64,000 nt of DNA from Sapria himalayana (taxonomy: Eukaryota > Streptophyta > Magnoliopsida > Malpighiales > Rafflesiaceae), in NCBI GenBank assembly GCA_029783825.1, contig JAREIK010000500.1, positions 1,963,001-2,027,000 on the forward strand, in the 5' to 3' direction. Position numbers and translations under genes: made by a program. The notes beneath the pieces are model-generated. The model was given only the letters and a program-made list of their open reading frames with translations. It did no database searches and had not been told where the DNA came from. Shown here piece by piece: positions 21,972 through 34,257 of the stretch. Every line of letters begins with the position of its first letter. The first letter of the stretch is position 1.

Positions 21972-24900
21972 TTAGGCATAGAAAAGTCAAGTGGGTTGGG
22001 TGGCACGCGCACTAGATGAGGTATGACCCAATTTAGAGATGTTAGGCATGACCCGAATTAGTTGTGTCAGGCTCAACACAGGAGGTCCAGAATCATGACC
22101 GGATCATGGTAAGCCCATGTAGTTGGCACATGCTTATGCCGTGTTGGGCTAGCACCCAACATGCCTCATGCTATGCAATGCATGGCCTGTGTGCCTGGCA
22201 CATCGGCATGACATGTGGCACAACAAATTTTTTAAAATTAGCAATGTTGAAAAAATGGTATGTTCTGTTAGCAAGCCATGTTTATATATACAAGTAGGAT
22301 ATACTTTACTCTAACATAATTTAAAATAAAAATATTAGGAATATTAAAGAAGAATCAATATAGTACATATATTATAAAAAAATATATACAAGTAGGCGTA
22401 CTGATAATACTAACCACCATAAAAGACATATTAATCAATGCATCAAGAAATATGGTAAATTAGATCACAGACAAACTTGACTTAGTGGTAGCATCATTGA
22501 AGTCGGAGCAACTTAAGGTTTATTAGCCACTTTTATTTATTGCAATAAGTTTGAAAGGAAAGACATAGTAAAATTGATTACTTGCATGGTTTTTAAATAA
22601 AATGTTTGAAGGATCATAGAGTAATCAATATTATACATACATATTTCCAGTCAACATATCATATAATTAATAGGTCAACCAGTAGTAATAAAATAATAAA
22701 ATTTTTTAAATTAAGAAAATAATTAGTAATTAACACACTTATGAAATATAATGAAGTGATATTTGGATATATTATAACTCGATCGAACTAGATTTTAATC
22801 TAGTCTCACACACATATTAAAAAAATAATAATTAATAAATTTAATAAAAATGAATCTGACTTAACATTTATAATAATTATAACCCGAACAAAAAATTCAA
22901 GGTCAAAACTAAATTCTCTTCCATAGTCTTAACCCATTTGCCTAAAAAACCTAAAAATAGATAAATTTCAATAATCTAGATATACTTTAACAATTTAAAA
23001 ATAAAAATAGTAGGGAATATTAAATAAGATTCAACATAGTGTATATATTGTAAAAAATATATACAAGTAGGAGTACTAATAACACTGACCACCTTAAGAG
23101 GCTTATCGATTAATATACCAAAAAATATAATAGATTAGATCCTAAACAAATATACTTAAAAACCTAAAAATAGATAAATTTTAATAGTTTGGATATTTTT
23201 TAACATAATAAAAAATAAAAATATTATTAGTATTGAAGAAGATTCAACATAGTGTATATATTGTAAAAAATATATACAAGTTGGAGTATTGATGACGCTG
23301 ACCACATTAAAAGGCTTGTTGATCAATACACCAAAAATATAGTGGATTAGATCCTATATAAACCTAATTTAACACTAGGATCATTAAAGTTGGAGTAACT
23401 TTAGGTTTATTGACCACTTTTATTTACTGCAATGAGTTGAGAAAGAAGATTTGATAAAATTAATTACTACTATGATTATTTCAATTAAATTTTCGAAAGA
23501 TCTTAGAATATTGAACATTATACATATATTTTAGCCTACTTATCATAGAATTCTTATGTCAACTAGTAGCAATAATATAATAAAATATTTATATTAAAAA
23601 AATAATTAATAAACTTAGGAAATATAATTGAGTAGTGTTTTAAGATTTCCTAAGATCCTTCCTCCATGATGGCCCTACCATATATGAATATATGATGAAA
23701 ATTATTTAATAATAAATTTGTCAGTAATACATTCAATAAAACTTCTAATAATAATATTATCATTCATATATCCACCAGAATCATTAGAGACAAATCCTTT
23801 GTTGACAATTTTCACATTAGGTTTTTGTGTTATTTAATAACTTTATAGTATAAGCATGAATAAAAATGATTTCTCATATATTTGAAAACATAAGAAATTT
23901 ATTAAAATATATTAAGATACCTAGCAAAAAAATATGAATTTCACACTCAATATTTGTCAGTAATCCTAAAAAAATTCTAAACAAATAGCTAATACTATTA
24001 GAATTATACTTGACTACTAACACATAATATTTAACTACGTAAATAATAAAAGTGATAAAATTATTATTAACAATTCAAACAGAGAGACATGAATTTTATT
24101 TTTAAAATTTCTAAAAATTTTTTATGATATGACCAATATGTATTCGTCCGTATACACTCCAACCACTTATATTTTACTTAGGTACATATACAATATTAAT
24201 AGTATATTTAGTATTTATTAGAAAAGGTCCTAATTTTAGTATCATATCCATTGAGATAAAAACTCAGAAATTAAAATACTTGACATTCATTCTATCTCTT
24301 TATTAGTTAACTATATGCATGAATCATAATGTTAAAGTAGAAAATATATTAAAATAAATATCTACATGCATGAACCAAATAAAAGAATCTAATGATTAAA
24401 TTAATAAAATTAGCTAATATAATTATATATTATGACACTAAGTATAATATTTGTAGCAAGACTCCATGTATGGATATTGATACCATAGTCAGAGAAAAAA
24501 TCTTTTCTATTTAGTTAGCACAAGATAAACAATGAAGTAAAACCTAAAATATGAGCAAACTATTTTAGTACTTAAATATCAATTATTACTCCATTCAATT
24601 ATGTAATAATAATAAGAATTTAATATATTTACTTATTAAACATTATACAAATCCACATCTAATATGACATACTTAAATTATTGAGAAGATTCAAAAAAAA
24701 AATATATATTTAAAATAAAGAGCTATTGATAGTTGATGAATTGGGCAATGAAATCGACAATATCAAAGCTAACACTAACATCAGAATTGATCTAAACTAG
24801 ACTACTAACACAGACTAATCATTAATATTAGACTCAAGCCAACTCAATAACGGAGAGGAGTGACATATAATATATTATGTGTATCTATTGTATTGATGTA

Positions 24901-25460
24901 CAAATTTTTTTACTTTTAAAATTTTTTAGTTTATATTATATTATTTTTTATCATACAATATGATATCAAGATATTCAAAAATAAAACACATCTAACCAAT
25001 TTTTTTATTGAATTATGATCTCAGTATCTTATAAATTAACAGATTTTATTCATTTAAATTTACTTTGTAGTACAATGCAGTTACATTTTAATAATTAAAT
25101 TTTACTTACAAGTTTAAGTTTTAAACATAAAAATTAAAAAAAGTGCCAGCCAGTGCCAGCCGGTGCCAGCTACAGATCACGCCCCACAGGCCACAATCAG
25201 CCACTGCTCACTGCAGGTGCACTTCAGTCTACAGCTGAACCTGCACTGCCAAGTGCCTCTCCATTGGGCTTGCTCTCAGCACTGCCCACTGCCACTGGGT
25301 TAGATTGCCACAGCACAGCCACTAGCCAGACCCAGCACAACCTGGTCTGTCCCAACACAACCTATCAAGTTCAGTTCAGAAAAGCATGCCATGTCAGCAC
25401 AGCACAGAATGGGAACATATTTTGTGCCTCGTGCAGCATTACGACCCATTTAACACCTCT
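21972..25460 (+). mobile_element. Decayed hAT transposon, third long copy
   Basis: GC-rich subterminal sequence at 21985-22215 (terminal repeat strongly mutated, start approximate) is followed by AT-rich body homologous to 17270-18500, a transposase C-terminal remnant near 24300-24830, and a GC-rich right end (25142-25460) closing with catttaacacctct. The body contains three partly tandem copies of one segment (register points near 22350, 23020 and 23240, each with gtatatatt-gtaaaaaatatatacaagt). No target duplication seen. Confidence 0.6.
25142..25173. repeat. GTGCCAGCC short tandem repeat
   Basis: Three consecutive units of gtgccagcc(a/g) at the inner edge of the GC-rich right end of the hAT copy. 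Confidence 0.75.
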
Positions 25461-25649
25461 TTCAAGCATCTGCATACGTCACACACCATGGGAGGGGTAA
25501 TTAATGAAGGAAAAGGGGAGATGCGCTTTTTGTTGCACGCATACGTGCATTGTCGCATGCAGTGCACATGTTCATTGCACTGTCACAATGCACATATTCT
25601 CTATATCTCTCTTTCCCTAGAAACCACATGATTTACACTCCATATGATT

Positions 25650-25785
25650 TTGGGCTATGGCTCTGATACTATAAAGAAGAGCAAACCAGGGGACAACTCC
25701 AATAGAAAAAATAAATGAAATAAAATGTACAAGGGTGTACCCTTAACATAATACGCAAAATGGATTGAGATAGCCCACATAACAG
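25650..25785 (-). repeat. Possible copia LTR end and primer site (minus strand)
   Basis: On the minus strand, gtatcagagccatag (25658-25672 region) matches the tRNA-iMet primer-binding site. It is preceded by a segment that could be an LTR starting tgttatgtgggc near 25785. No gag follows and no partner LTR was found, so this is a tentative solo-LTR call just downstream of the WD40 gene stop codon. Confidence 0.35.
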
Positions 25786-25870
25786 GTGCTTACATCCATA
25801 ATAAAACAAAAAAAAAAAAAAAAAAATAGAATTACAGCCTGAAACTGCAACAATATGTAACAAGAGAAAG

Positions 25871-26172
25871 TCACACCAACATAATCTGTTGGCAGCGAAC
25901 TAATCCAGCTGCACCACCAGTGCACAACCATCTCTCGCTCCCTCTGTTCAGATTCCATCTAACTCTGTGCATTGCCACCACTTTAGGTGGAAAAGGCTTG
26001 CCTTCTTTATTAGCCGCTTCCTCAATTTCCATTCCCCGGGTTTTACCTTGTTCTTCGTGCACGCACACCAAGGCTTGAGTTTCAGTTCCACCTGCAGCAC
26101 TGGGAGTGATGAGGGCTGTTGGATTTTCAGAATACCCATGCTCTGCATCTGGATCTTCACTGCAGCACGTAG
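25871..26172 (-). CDS. WD40-repeat protein (TFIIIC-subunit-like), terminal exon
   Basis: Last coding exon of a spliced minus-strand gene. It encodes an acidic linker (ATCCSEDPDAEHGYSENP, then TETQALVCVHEEQGKTRG) and the conserved C-terminal end KPFPPKVVAMHRVRWNLN and RGSERWLCTGGAAGLVRCQ, ending at the stop 25871-25873. From memory, this end is characteristic of a plant WD40/AT-hook protein family annotated as transducin-like or general transcription factor 3C polypeptide 2-like; WLCTGGAAGLVRC is a WD-type strand. The acceptor is ..ttggtag before 26172, and the frame needs one base from the preceding exon (G|CT, Ala). The role in RNA polymerase III factor TFIIIC is inferred from the name of the family, not from this sequence. 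Confidence 0.8.
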
Positions 26173-26259
26173 CTACCAACAGAACAAAAGAAAACATCCA
26201 AATAAGCAATCAACCAAGAAAACCACCGTTGAAACAAGAAAACCACCAGAGCATCATAC
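26173..26259 (-). other. Intron (87 nt) of the WD40 gene
   Basis: Donor gtatga follows codons for VEPL plus one base; acceptor ggtag. The intron contains stops in the exon frame, and splicing restores one continuous frame. Confidence 0.8.
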
Positions 26260-26518
26260 CCAATGGTTCAACATCAGAAGCAGCGCACGTGATGTGCTCT
26301 TGTTCATCCTTCGATACTCGCTCCTTGTTTGATTTCCATAAGAATTCCCGCATCGATTTTGGGTTTTCTGGGGCATATTTGTTTGGCTTCTTCAATGCAG
26401 CTTGGACCAGTGGCGTGCTAACTATAATAGTTGATTTAGACACATCCAATGATCCACATACGAAATGTGGCGCCCGGTGTCGTGATGGATCTTTTCCCAC
26501 TGCTTTATCAGTGAGCTG
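26260..26518 (-). CDS. WD40-repeat protein, penultimate exon
   Basis: Encodes QLTDKAVGKDPSRHRAPHFV, CGSL, then a linker (STPLVQAALKKPNKYAPENP) and SMREFLWKSNKERVSKDEQE. Family members share the QLT-KA-KD--R-RAPHFVC block directly after the short exon at 26668-26714. The 259-nt exon begins in phase 0 and ends with one extra base, matching the next exon. The acceptor is ..caatatcag and the donor is gtatgatg. Confidence 0.82.
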
Positions 26519-26667
26519 CTGATATTGAACAAATAAGATACAATAAACACATCAGCACGATCTATTTCAGCACTCTAAATAATACTATTCTCTGCTGTAC
26601 TGACACAATTCACATAAAGCATTACTCAAGCAAGACCCAGTATAGGTTCTGAGAGAAGAAAACTGAC
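26519..26667 (-). other. Intron (149 nt) of the WD40 gene
   Basis: Donor gtcagt, acceptor atatcag, T-rich tract before the acceptor. Ordinary size, unlike the two upstream introns. Confidence 0.8.
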
Positions 26668-26714
26668 CTGGAAGCAACAAACAGTACCATCTGCACAGCA
26701 ATACGCAACCATGC
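26668..26714 (-). CDS. WD40-repeat protein, 47-nt exon
   Basis: Short exon encoding (G)MVAYCCADGTVCCFQ. This is a WD-repeat strand: the pattern G-[MLI]-[VI]-A-Y-C-[SCG]-ADG-[TA]-V-x-[RC]-FQ sits at the same place in the plant family. The first two bases (gc) complete a Gly codon begun by the exon at 36718-36896; the exon ends in phase with the QLT exon. It was recognised from homology to the family and from the flanking acceptor (ccttag) and donor (gtcagt). Confidence 0.82.
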
Positions 26715-27370
26715 CTAAGGTTAGAACATCAAAATTATCCAATAAGAAAACCATACTTCTCCAGCAGACTTGTTCACAAGTTTTGCTCTCAGAATAATAT
26801 GTTACACAGCATGTACCACATTATAGGACACAGTCGACGTATTATGTATTATTAATTATTTGAAGTGCATTATCAAAATAAAGTGTCCTTCAAATAATTG
26901 GGCAAATAAGTGTACAAATTTAATAAAATAAAATTGATAAATAACACCCACAAGCATAAATACAAATACAACATTAACCAACTTAAATGGCATGTCCTTG
27001 TGTATTGGAGAAATTTTGAATGGGGCCCAAATATTAGGTGGCGCTCTAATAAAAAATACAAAATAAAGTAAAAAATAGAAAAAGAAAAAAATAGAAACAT
27101 AAAATTAATTAATATCTTTAACACAATTAATGCGTAGTGAGTTAAATGAATTAAGATCAGAAGAGTCACGCACTAGTTCCAATCGGTCCAAATTATAAAA
27201 CTGCTGAAATATATATTACATAGAAGGCGACAGAAATTTAGAAAATATTATTTATTAATCAAATTAGGGAGACTAACGGCAAGGCAAATAAGAAATATTC
27301 TTTTCTAACTAACTTAAAAAAAATAATGATTAAAAAACTAAAAAATACTCTCACCTAATTAACTTAGAGA
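26715..27370. other. Intron sequence without recognised content
   Basis: AT-rich. Minus-strand open frames here (hydrophobic, Phe/Leu-rich) are low-complexity and unsupported. Confidence 0.5.
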
Positions 27371-29770
27371 GGATCATAGTTGTGAAAGACATAAAATATA
27401 CCAAGGAACACCAAGACACAAAGGCCTCCTGGGGCCTTAATTTGCAAGGTGCCATTAATGCACAAACTTTTTATAAATCAAATATAACAATCATTTATCA
27501 TTAAATATCATCAAAAATATTAATCAACTAATAAAAACATATAAACAATACATCTAAATATAAAAATTCAGAAAATATATCAACAAATCTAACAAATCTC
27601 ATCTCTAAAATTTCTAAATATCCATAAATATTATTAAAAAAAAACACAATAACAACATGGAAACACATATTCTCTGTCCAAATTTATAAATAATCCAAAC
27701 AAAACATATTAAAATAATTAATTTGTCCACAACAGTGAACATCTAATCGTCATTCATTCTCCACATCCACATAATGATCATCATCATTATTATAGCCTTC
27801 CTCGTCCTGCTCATTTCCCCAATAATCAATTTCTTTATCTTTATTTATTAATAAAAGAGAAAACATAGGTCTAAAGCTTGAAGCTGTGTCATTCCCCCTT
27901 GATGATGATGACAACCTGCTTGAGCTTGCTCTAGCTCTAGTATCAAATATAATCTCAGATTTACTTGCTCTAGCAACATCTGCCCATGTCAAGTCATCAT
28001 CATCAAACATTATATCATCTTATGCATTAACAATCATAAAAATCTTCATCATTCATTCTTTTTATCAACCACTTATTGCTCTCATCAATTTTTCTTTTAA
28101 GATTATTGAGTCAATAGTATTACATTCATCGTATCTTTTTTTCTAAGCTTAATTATACTTGATGTACACCAAATTATTTAAATATTAGTATTCTAATCTA
28201 TTTTTTCCCTTAGTATGGATTTGCAAATTTACAAGCACATTAATATTTATTATTCATATATGATATTTTTTTAACTTAAAATATTTTTTAATGTTTTTAA
28301 AGCATATAATATTACTTATATTTTCAAAGATCAATTTCTTTCACAACCTAATATACTACATGTTAGGTTAAAGACTTTCACAGTATTTTTTTTTTCAATT
28401 TTGGAGCGGAAGCTCCAAATAAAATCCACCTAGAGGTGTCAAATAGGTTGTGACGTGCCGTACATGGCTTTATATATGTAACCCATGTGAGATTTTTTTC
28501 ACCATTAACCAAGCGAACCAAGTGAACAAGAGGACTTGAAATCTTTAAACAAAATATAATAATATTTCAAAAAAAAAAATATTATGACCATCTTAGTTAT
28601 ATTCTTTTCCTTTTGCTCACTTGCCAATTTACTTTAAGACTAATCTACACTAGTGAACATCTTCCTCAAATTATTTTTTCTCATATAAGCAAAACAATAT
28701 AATGAAAGCAATGACAAATTATATCTCAGCATGTCTAAATAGTTCAATTTATTCAATAAAATGCTTCATCATGTTGAGTAACCCTAAGCAATTATAAATA
28801 TAGCCATTTAGTGATATAGCTCTCTCCAAAGTCTTCTTGATATATGATAGCTTTCCAATATTTTTCAATATCAAGTCAATGTAACGTATGACATATAGTG
28901 TCCAATATAAATTAGGCCATTTTTTTGCAATATCCTCCCTACATTATGTTATATAATAAATTAAAACACACCATTCAAATATTATAATTAATAAAATTTT
29001 ACTTATTCAAGCTCTAGTAATATTTCTTACCTGTCATCATATAGCTTAAATAACTATCTAAGTTAACTTGAACTATATTTTCTTCACCAACTTAGTCCAA
29101 CTTGTCTAGTAGTTCAAATAACTTCTTTCCCATCTTAATTAATAAATAAATAAACATGAATTCTATGAACATGCTTCTCATAAAACAATTCACTAAATAG
29201 TTTAGCAAAATTTTTCTTTTCCTATCAATCCATCCATCCAACATAATGAAGCATTTATTTTTTTTCCATTTTATTTCATAATCCTTGATGGAAATTTTTG
29301 TAAGCTCCGACTCTTTCTTAAGGTAACTCTTACCTTATAAATACTTGGCCCCTTCATCCCCACACCATATTGACCAATACCCTCAATCATAGGTTGTCCC
29401 CTTCTCTCTTATTTTTGCACAAACTCTACCCATATTGCTTCCTCCACGTATAATATTAAAAAAACTCTTCTACTTTCAACTTCATCTTTATTTTTAAAAA
29501 TTTCCTACAAATCTTCATTCATTTTTAATTGCTCATTTTGATTTATTTTTTCATTCATATAATCTTTTATCTCTTGTCTAATATGAACTTGATATTTCGT
29601 ATATTTTTTAGTATTTATATATCCATCAACAAAATATTTGTGTCTATAAATGTTTTCCTAGGCTACCTTATCACAAAATATACAAATAATTTTATTTAAA
29701 TCTTATTCATTAGGTAATTGAGAGTATTTTTATCCCATGTTTTTTCTTTCACTTCCACAAGTTACTGTAG
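27371..29770 (-). pseudogene. BED-finger/DUF659-type hAT transposase relic, copy A
   Basis: Minus strand. The N-terminal region (about 29560-29770) shows traces of the BED zinc-finger segment (KTWDKNT...NKIIC-like, with a following LILYVEEAIW stretch). Next comes the DUF659 entry IGQYGVGMKGPSIYKVRVTL near 29310-29380. The C-terminal region (27750-28140) reads KRYDECNTIDSI, MFDDDDLTWADVARASKSEI and an Asp/Glu-rich tail, which is the standard end of this transposase type. Only the C-terminal 86 codons are open. Copy B at 58900-61400 is a paralogous relic in the same orientation. The left boundary (ttgtgaaag near 27377) is approximate. Confidence 0.65.
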
Positions 29771-30559
29771 ATCTAACTTTGGTTTCATTTCATTGCCATT
29801 AGAATTTATTATTCTTTCTTCCATAAAAATCAACAACAATAAAATATTCAATAATAAGTAAAATATACAAATTTAATTGTGTGTATGAGCAAAAAAAAGG
29901 TGAGGCACCATATGTCTATTATAATTCAAAATTATGATGAGTCAAAACCTATGGACATGACCATTTGAAACTTAGAATCTATACTACAAAAAATAGACAT
30001 ACATTGTCTTGTTAAGCTAGAGACGAGTCAATCAAGGAGTTATTTGATCATGTAGTCAACCCTTCTAACTCGGACCTTTCGATCACTCTTTGAAAAGAAT
30101 AAAGAAGTTATGCTCAGTATCCATTTGATATTCAAACTACCAAATATTCTTATATATTTTAATAGTTTATAATGATATGTAGACATAAAAATTTAAAAAA
30201 TATATGTTAATTTTATGATTTTGATATTTTAAAAAATTTTGATGAATAATCATAAAATCATTAGATTTTGGATATATTTAATAGAAGGGATAGATTATTA
30301 AGTCATACATAATTTTAACATTTATTCTTGACCGAAATTTTACCAAATTAGTCAGGAAATTTCTTGTATGATATGATCCAACCAATTTGTCAAGAATAAT
30401 CTTTTCACTGTGTGACATCTTCTCAATAGGTATGTTACTATTATGAAGTCACAGTTATACTTAACTCGAAAAAATTTGAATAGGTATGATATTAATTCTT
30501 CCTCACAACAAATAAGTATTTTACTGGTGCTTAAAGTCATGATGAAGTCTAAGAATAAC
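29771..30559. other. AT-rich intron sequence, nothing recognised
   Basis: Probably remnants of the hAT relic and older repeats; no supported frame or boundary. Confidence 0.45.
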
Positions 30560-30910
30560 TTTATCTTTAATATGGCTTAATAATTTCAAGTCAAAATCAT
30601 GATTTTTTATTAAAAACCACAAAATTTAAACTACAAAAAATTACATAGTCATAACTGTTCATACCAAAATTATGATAATTATTCAAAATTATAATTTTTG
30701 TGACCCTAAATATTATAAAGAATATTACTTAAATATGATCATTTTAAGGCGGTGAATCTTGCCCTAAAAAAATATAGCCGCAAGTCTTATCATCAAAAAA
30801 AAAAACATAGTCACGACTCTTGTCCTCATAAAAAAGCATAGTCGCGACTCTTGTCATCATAAAATAGCATAGTCACGACTCTTGTCCTCATAAAAAAGCA
30901 TAGTCGCGAC
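30560..30910. repeat. TCATGACT-type repeat ending in a 31-bp minisatellite
   Basis: From about 30767 to 30910 the unit catagtcgcgactcttgtc plus ctcataaaaaag repeats with period near 31 bp, four to five copies, alternating gtcgcgac and gtcacgac. The array is cut by the hAT at 30911 and continues at 32143 (gtcgcgactcttgtcctcat). The wider sequence is the inverted relative of the repeat at 11220-12200. Confidence 0.75.
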
Positions 30911-32142
30911 TAGAGGTGTCAACCGGGCTGTGCCGGCTAGGACCAGCATGAGGCACGGCACGGTTCGGCCGTGCCTGGGCCGGCCCGGCACGATAAAAAA
31001 CCGTGCCTGGGCCCGTGCCCGTGCCGTGCCCGGGTTAGGCATGAGCCGTGCCGTGCCGTGCCTGACCCGGCACGGTTCGGCCCGTGGCATGGCACACCGG
31101 CACAAGTTCTTCCCGTGCCGGTTTCACACGGCCACGTGGCGCCCGGCCCCTCCCGAAAAAAAGACCGCGGGTCGGGTCTGATTGGACCCGACCCTTGGTC
31201 CCAACTGGCCAACTCCCAAGTCTCAACCCACACCCACTTCCTTCCACTTCCACGAGGCCCTCAATCCTATCACATTCTAATACTAAAAATCTTGATTTAT
31301 TACAGTGGTGGAAATCATATGAGTCCACCTTTCCCGTGCTATCTAGGATGACATGGGATCTACTGACTCCTCCGGTGTCGAGCGTAGCATCGGAGTCTGT
31401 TTTTTCTGTTGCAGTGAACGTGATTTCGGATAGGAGATCGAGATTACGTCTAGATATGGTTGAGGCCTTGGCTTGTTTGAAAGATTGGGAGGAATCGAGG
31501 TTTAGCATCCATGATCGTGCTGGAGCTGGGACAGGTACTGCAGTCGTATCCACATCCACTACGATGGCGGATGAGTTGATTGCCGATGATGATGATCCAT
31601 ATGATACTGATCTTGATGTTGCGGCTGATGATTCTCATGATATGCCGATTAACGATTGATGATGATCTACTGTTTTTTATTTTCGATGTTTTTTTTATTG
31701 ATTGTATTTGTACGCTTTGTTTGTATGTTGTGTTGAAACTGATATTTGTTTTGTTCGGACATTCGATTTTAAATGGATGATTAGTAATTTTTTATTTGTG
31801 TTGTTTATGTTTTTTTTAATTTTTATTTTTACTAACATAATGTATTAATTTATTTTTTTTATGATTTAAATTTTCTTTTAAAAATTAATAACTTTAATAT
31901 ATAATTAATAATTATCATAAAAGTTAAACTAATTTGATTTTGATAAAAAAAAATTTTTTAAACCTTGTTTTTTTAATTAATTTTTAATTTTAACATTTTT
32001 AAAAATATTAATATTTAATACTATACAATTACAGAATTACAATATCTAAAATTTTAAAAAAAAAATTCTACCTCTCGGGCCCGGCACAGCCCGAAGGCAC
32101 GGCAGATCGGGCCGGGCTAGGCCGGCCCATTTGACACATCTA
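30911..32142 (+). mobile_element. Internally deleted hAT transposon (1232 bp), perfect 8-bp target duplication
   Basis: Starts tagaggtgtcaaccgggc and ends gcccatttgacacatcta. The flanks are gtcgcgac at 30903-30910 and 32143-32150. GC-rich subterminal blocks lie at 30920-31215 and 32075-32135. The interior keeps only the transposase C-terminus and an AT-rich 3' part, so the element is non-autonomous. It is the best-preserved member of the family in the window and probably the youngest. Confidence 0.92.
31270..31659 (+). pseudogene. hAT transposase C-terminal dimerisation domain (truncated)
   Basis: Open to the stop at 31657-31659. It encodes LLQWWKSYESTFPVLSRMTW, DLLTPPVSSVASESVFSVAV, the RRSRLRLDMVEALACLKDW segment and an Asp-rich tail. 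This is the hAT C-terminal dimerisation domain (WW-x8-P-x-L-x-A/M-R and the SVASESxFS motif). The catalytic DDE part and the BED finger are absent, so it cannot transpose by itself. The open frame reaches left to 31084 through GC-rich terminal sequence, which I do not regard as coding. Confidence 0.85.
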
Positions 32143-32150
32143 GTCGCGAC

Positions 32151-34257
32151 TCTTGTCCTCATAAAAAAACATAGTTATGATTTATATTTTCAAGCTAATT
32201 GTTAAAGTCACGTTATTCTCAGAACATCACAACAATAAGATATATAAGAGAAGAGAAGGTCAATACCACTACCACTGACAATGTCACAGATACATGAGAT
32301 ATATGAAATAAAAAATTTGTATCATAATCATCTCACAACATTGTGGCCACAGCCAACACAGAAAATACCTTCATAACACCGTGAATATTTCTTAGTACTA
32401 CGACCATATCAAATTCAAGAATGACTATTAATAATTATGCAGCTTCAAAACAATACCATAATTATATAATAAAATGAGAAGCCGTCATTATTCCACAATC
32501 ACTTCTCAGCATCACTACCCATTTTAGAATACAAAAGGGCAAATACATAAAGTCAAGCCTATTTCACCATGTCACAATTTTATATTATAAAAATATTAGA
32601 CTTAAGTCATAATTATTATAAATATCAATGTCACAAAAGTATGTTATAAAAAGATCAAAATACAGTCCAGGATCATAATTATTTTCTAGAATCATGACTT
32701 TAAGCCAAAAAAATAAATGCTATATTATATTTTTTCTAAAAATCATAACTTTCTATTTAGAGTAATTCAAGGTCACTCAAGTATAAAAGTGAAAGATAGA
32801 TAAATTTTTAAATATTTCTCATTCTCCACTTCTCTCCCTCATGCAACAAGCAAAATCATAATAATTACAAAACCCTAAAAATAAATTTTACATTCCCTAC
32901 AAATTTCACAAGAAAACAATGAACACAAGAATAATGTTAACCCCAAGAGTTAGGAGCACGACTTTCAAACCCCTCTCCCCTAGGAATAAATTCAAAAATT
33001 TATACGAACCTAACATGAGTCTAGAATTTATGTAAATTATGATATATAATGTGAATTAGTTGTATTAATTAATGTATAAATGATATTTGATATATTTTAT
33101 GTATGAATATTAATGAATGATGATAAAATAAAATTGTGTGAAATTATCAAGGTAAATGATAACAGATAAACCACGAGACTCACTTGTGTATACGATAGAA
33201 AGAAAATAAAAACTCTCCTGACTATGATACACGAGAAAAACCTATATATTGAAATCTAAAATTCAAGCATTTTAATCATCATGAATATTTTTATATGTCA
33301 ATTCATTGTATACATTTAAAAAAAACTGACACTTGATTGAAATGGATATTAAATAGAATATTTTCTTAAAAAATTCTTGTTTAGTGTGAGAGTCATATCA
33401 TCACCGATGAGGATAATAACATGTAATCTTCGAGACATACACAAGTGTGTGATGACTCGTAAAATGATAATTTGCCTAAAGAGTTACATGTACTTATATG
33501 AATCTCACAAGTGAAACTTGTATAAATTATATGTTAATTATGTGAGCATAATAGTTATAAATTAAAAAATATAAATGCTTACAAATGTTAATTTGTAATC
33601 TTTATTACGTTTGAGCTTAAAAAATAAGAGTATGCATACAAAATAACTATCAATGATAGTTAACGAAATTACCTAATAGGTACGAGATTATAAATGACCA
33701 TCGAATAGAAATAAATTAGTATCTCAATGATGATGTAGTAAGGAAATAACTAAAAGAATTATTATCGACACGATTCAATGATAACATACACTTTAAATAC
33801 CATTAGGATAAGAAATCAGTGCACAACACTCTAATATTTATTTTTATGTCTAATATAATATAAATCACGCAACTTAAATAATATCATATGGATTAAATGA
33901 ATAAACCACAAACTTATGATTATCTAATAATCCAAGTATTCATTTTATAAAAAATGGATCATCTCATTGTTGAATAACCGAACTTTCATTATAATTATGG
34001 CAATATCGATATCTATATGAAAATCCATTTACTACTTGTACAACTCATGTACTTATAAATCTCAGTTAACGATACACTTTTATTAACAAACTTTTGGGAC
34101 ACTACCTAAATGATAAAATTAAATTACATAATAAAGTCATAATAATATTCAATCTCACAGTATTATCATACACATTCTTTCTCGTCTTTTTACTTATTTT
34201 ATTATCTCTTCTATAATACTAAAATGTTTATATCTCTTTTAGATGTATTATCTCACT
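32151..34257. other. AT-rich intron sequence, part related to the TCATGACT repeat
   Basis: 32151-32890 continues the repeat cut by the hAT and resembles the reverse of 11220-11700 (shared block cttttatactt, catgact and caccaca motifs). 32990-34257 is AT-rich with a repeated 'cacttgtgtat...gagactc' flavour near 33165 and 33435 that may be an old LTR; I could not define ends. Confidence 0.4.

Noticed and set aside
25153..25500. 115-codon + strand frame
   Set aside because: Lies in the GC-rich right end of a decayed hAT; composition, not coding, keeps it open.
26873..27169. 98-codon minus-strand frame as a gene inside the intron
   Set aside because: Hydrophobic low-complexity, no motif, AT-rich composition.
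28430..28500. tagaggtgtcaaatagg as a hAT left end
   Set aside because: Only about 60 bp, no partner end, and the following sequence aligns with DUF659 relic copy B.
31035..31559. 174-codon minus-strand frame over the young hAT
   Set aside because: It is the antisense of the transposase C-terminus and GC-rich end; the + strand frame carries the recognisable domain.
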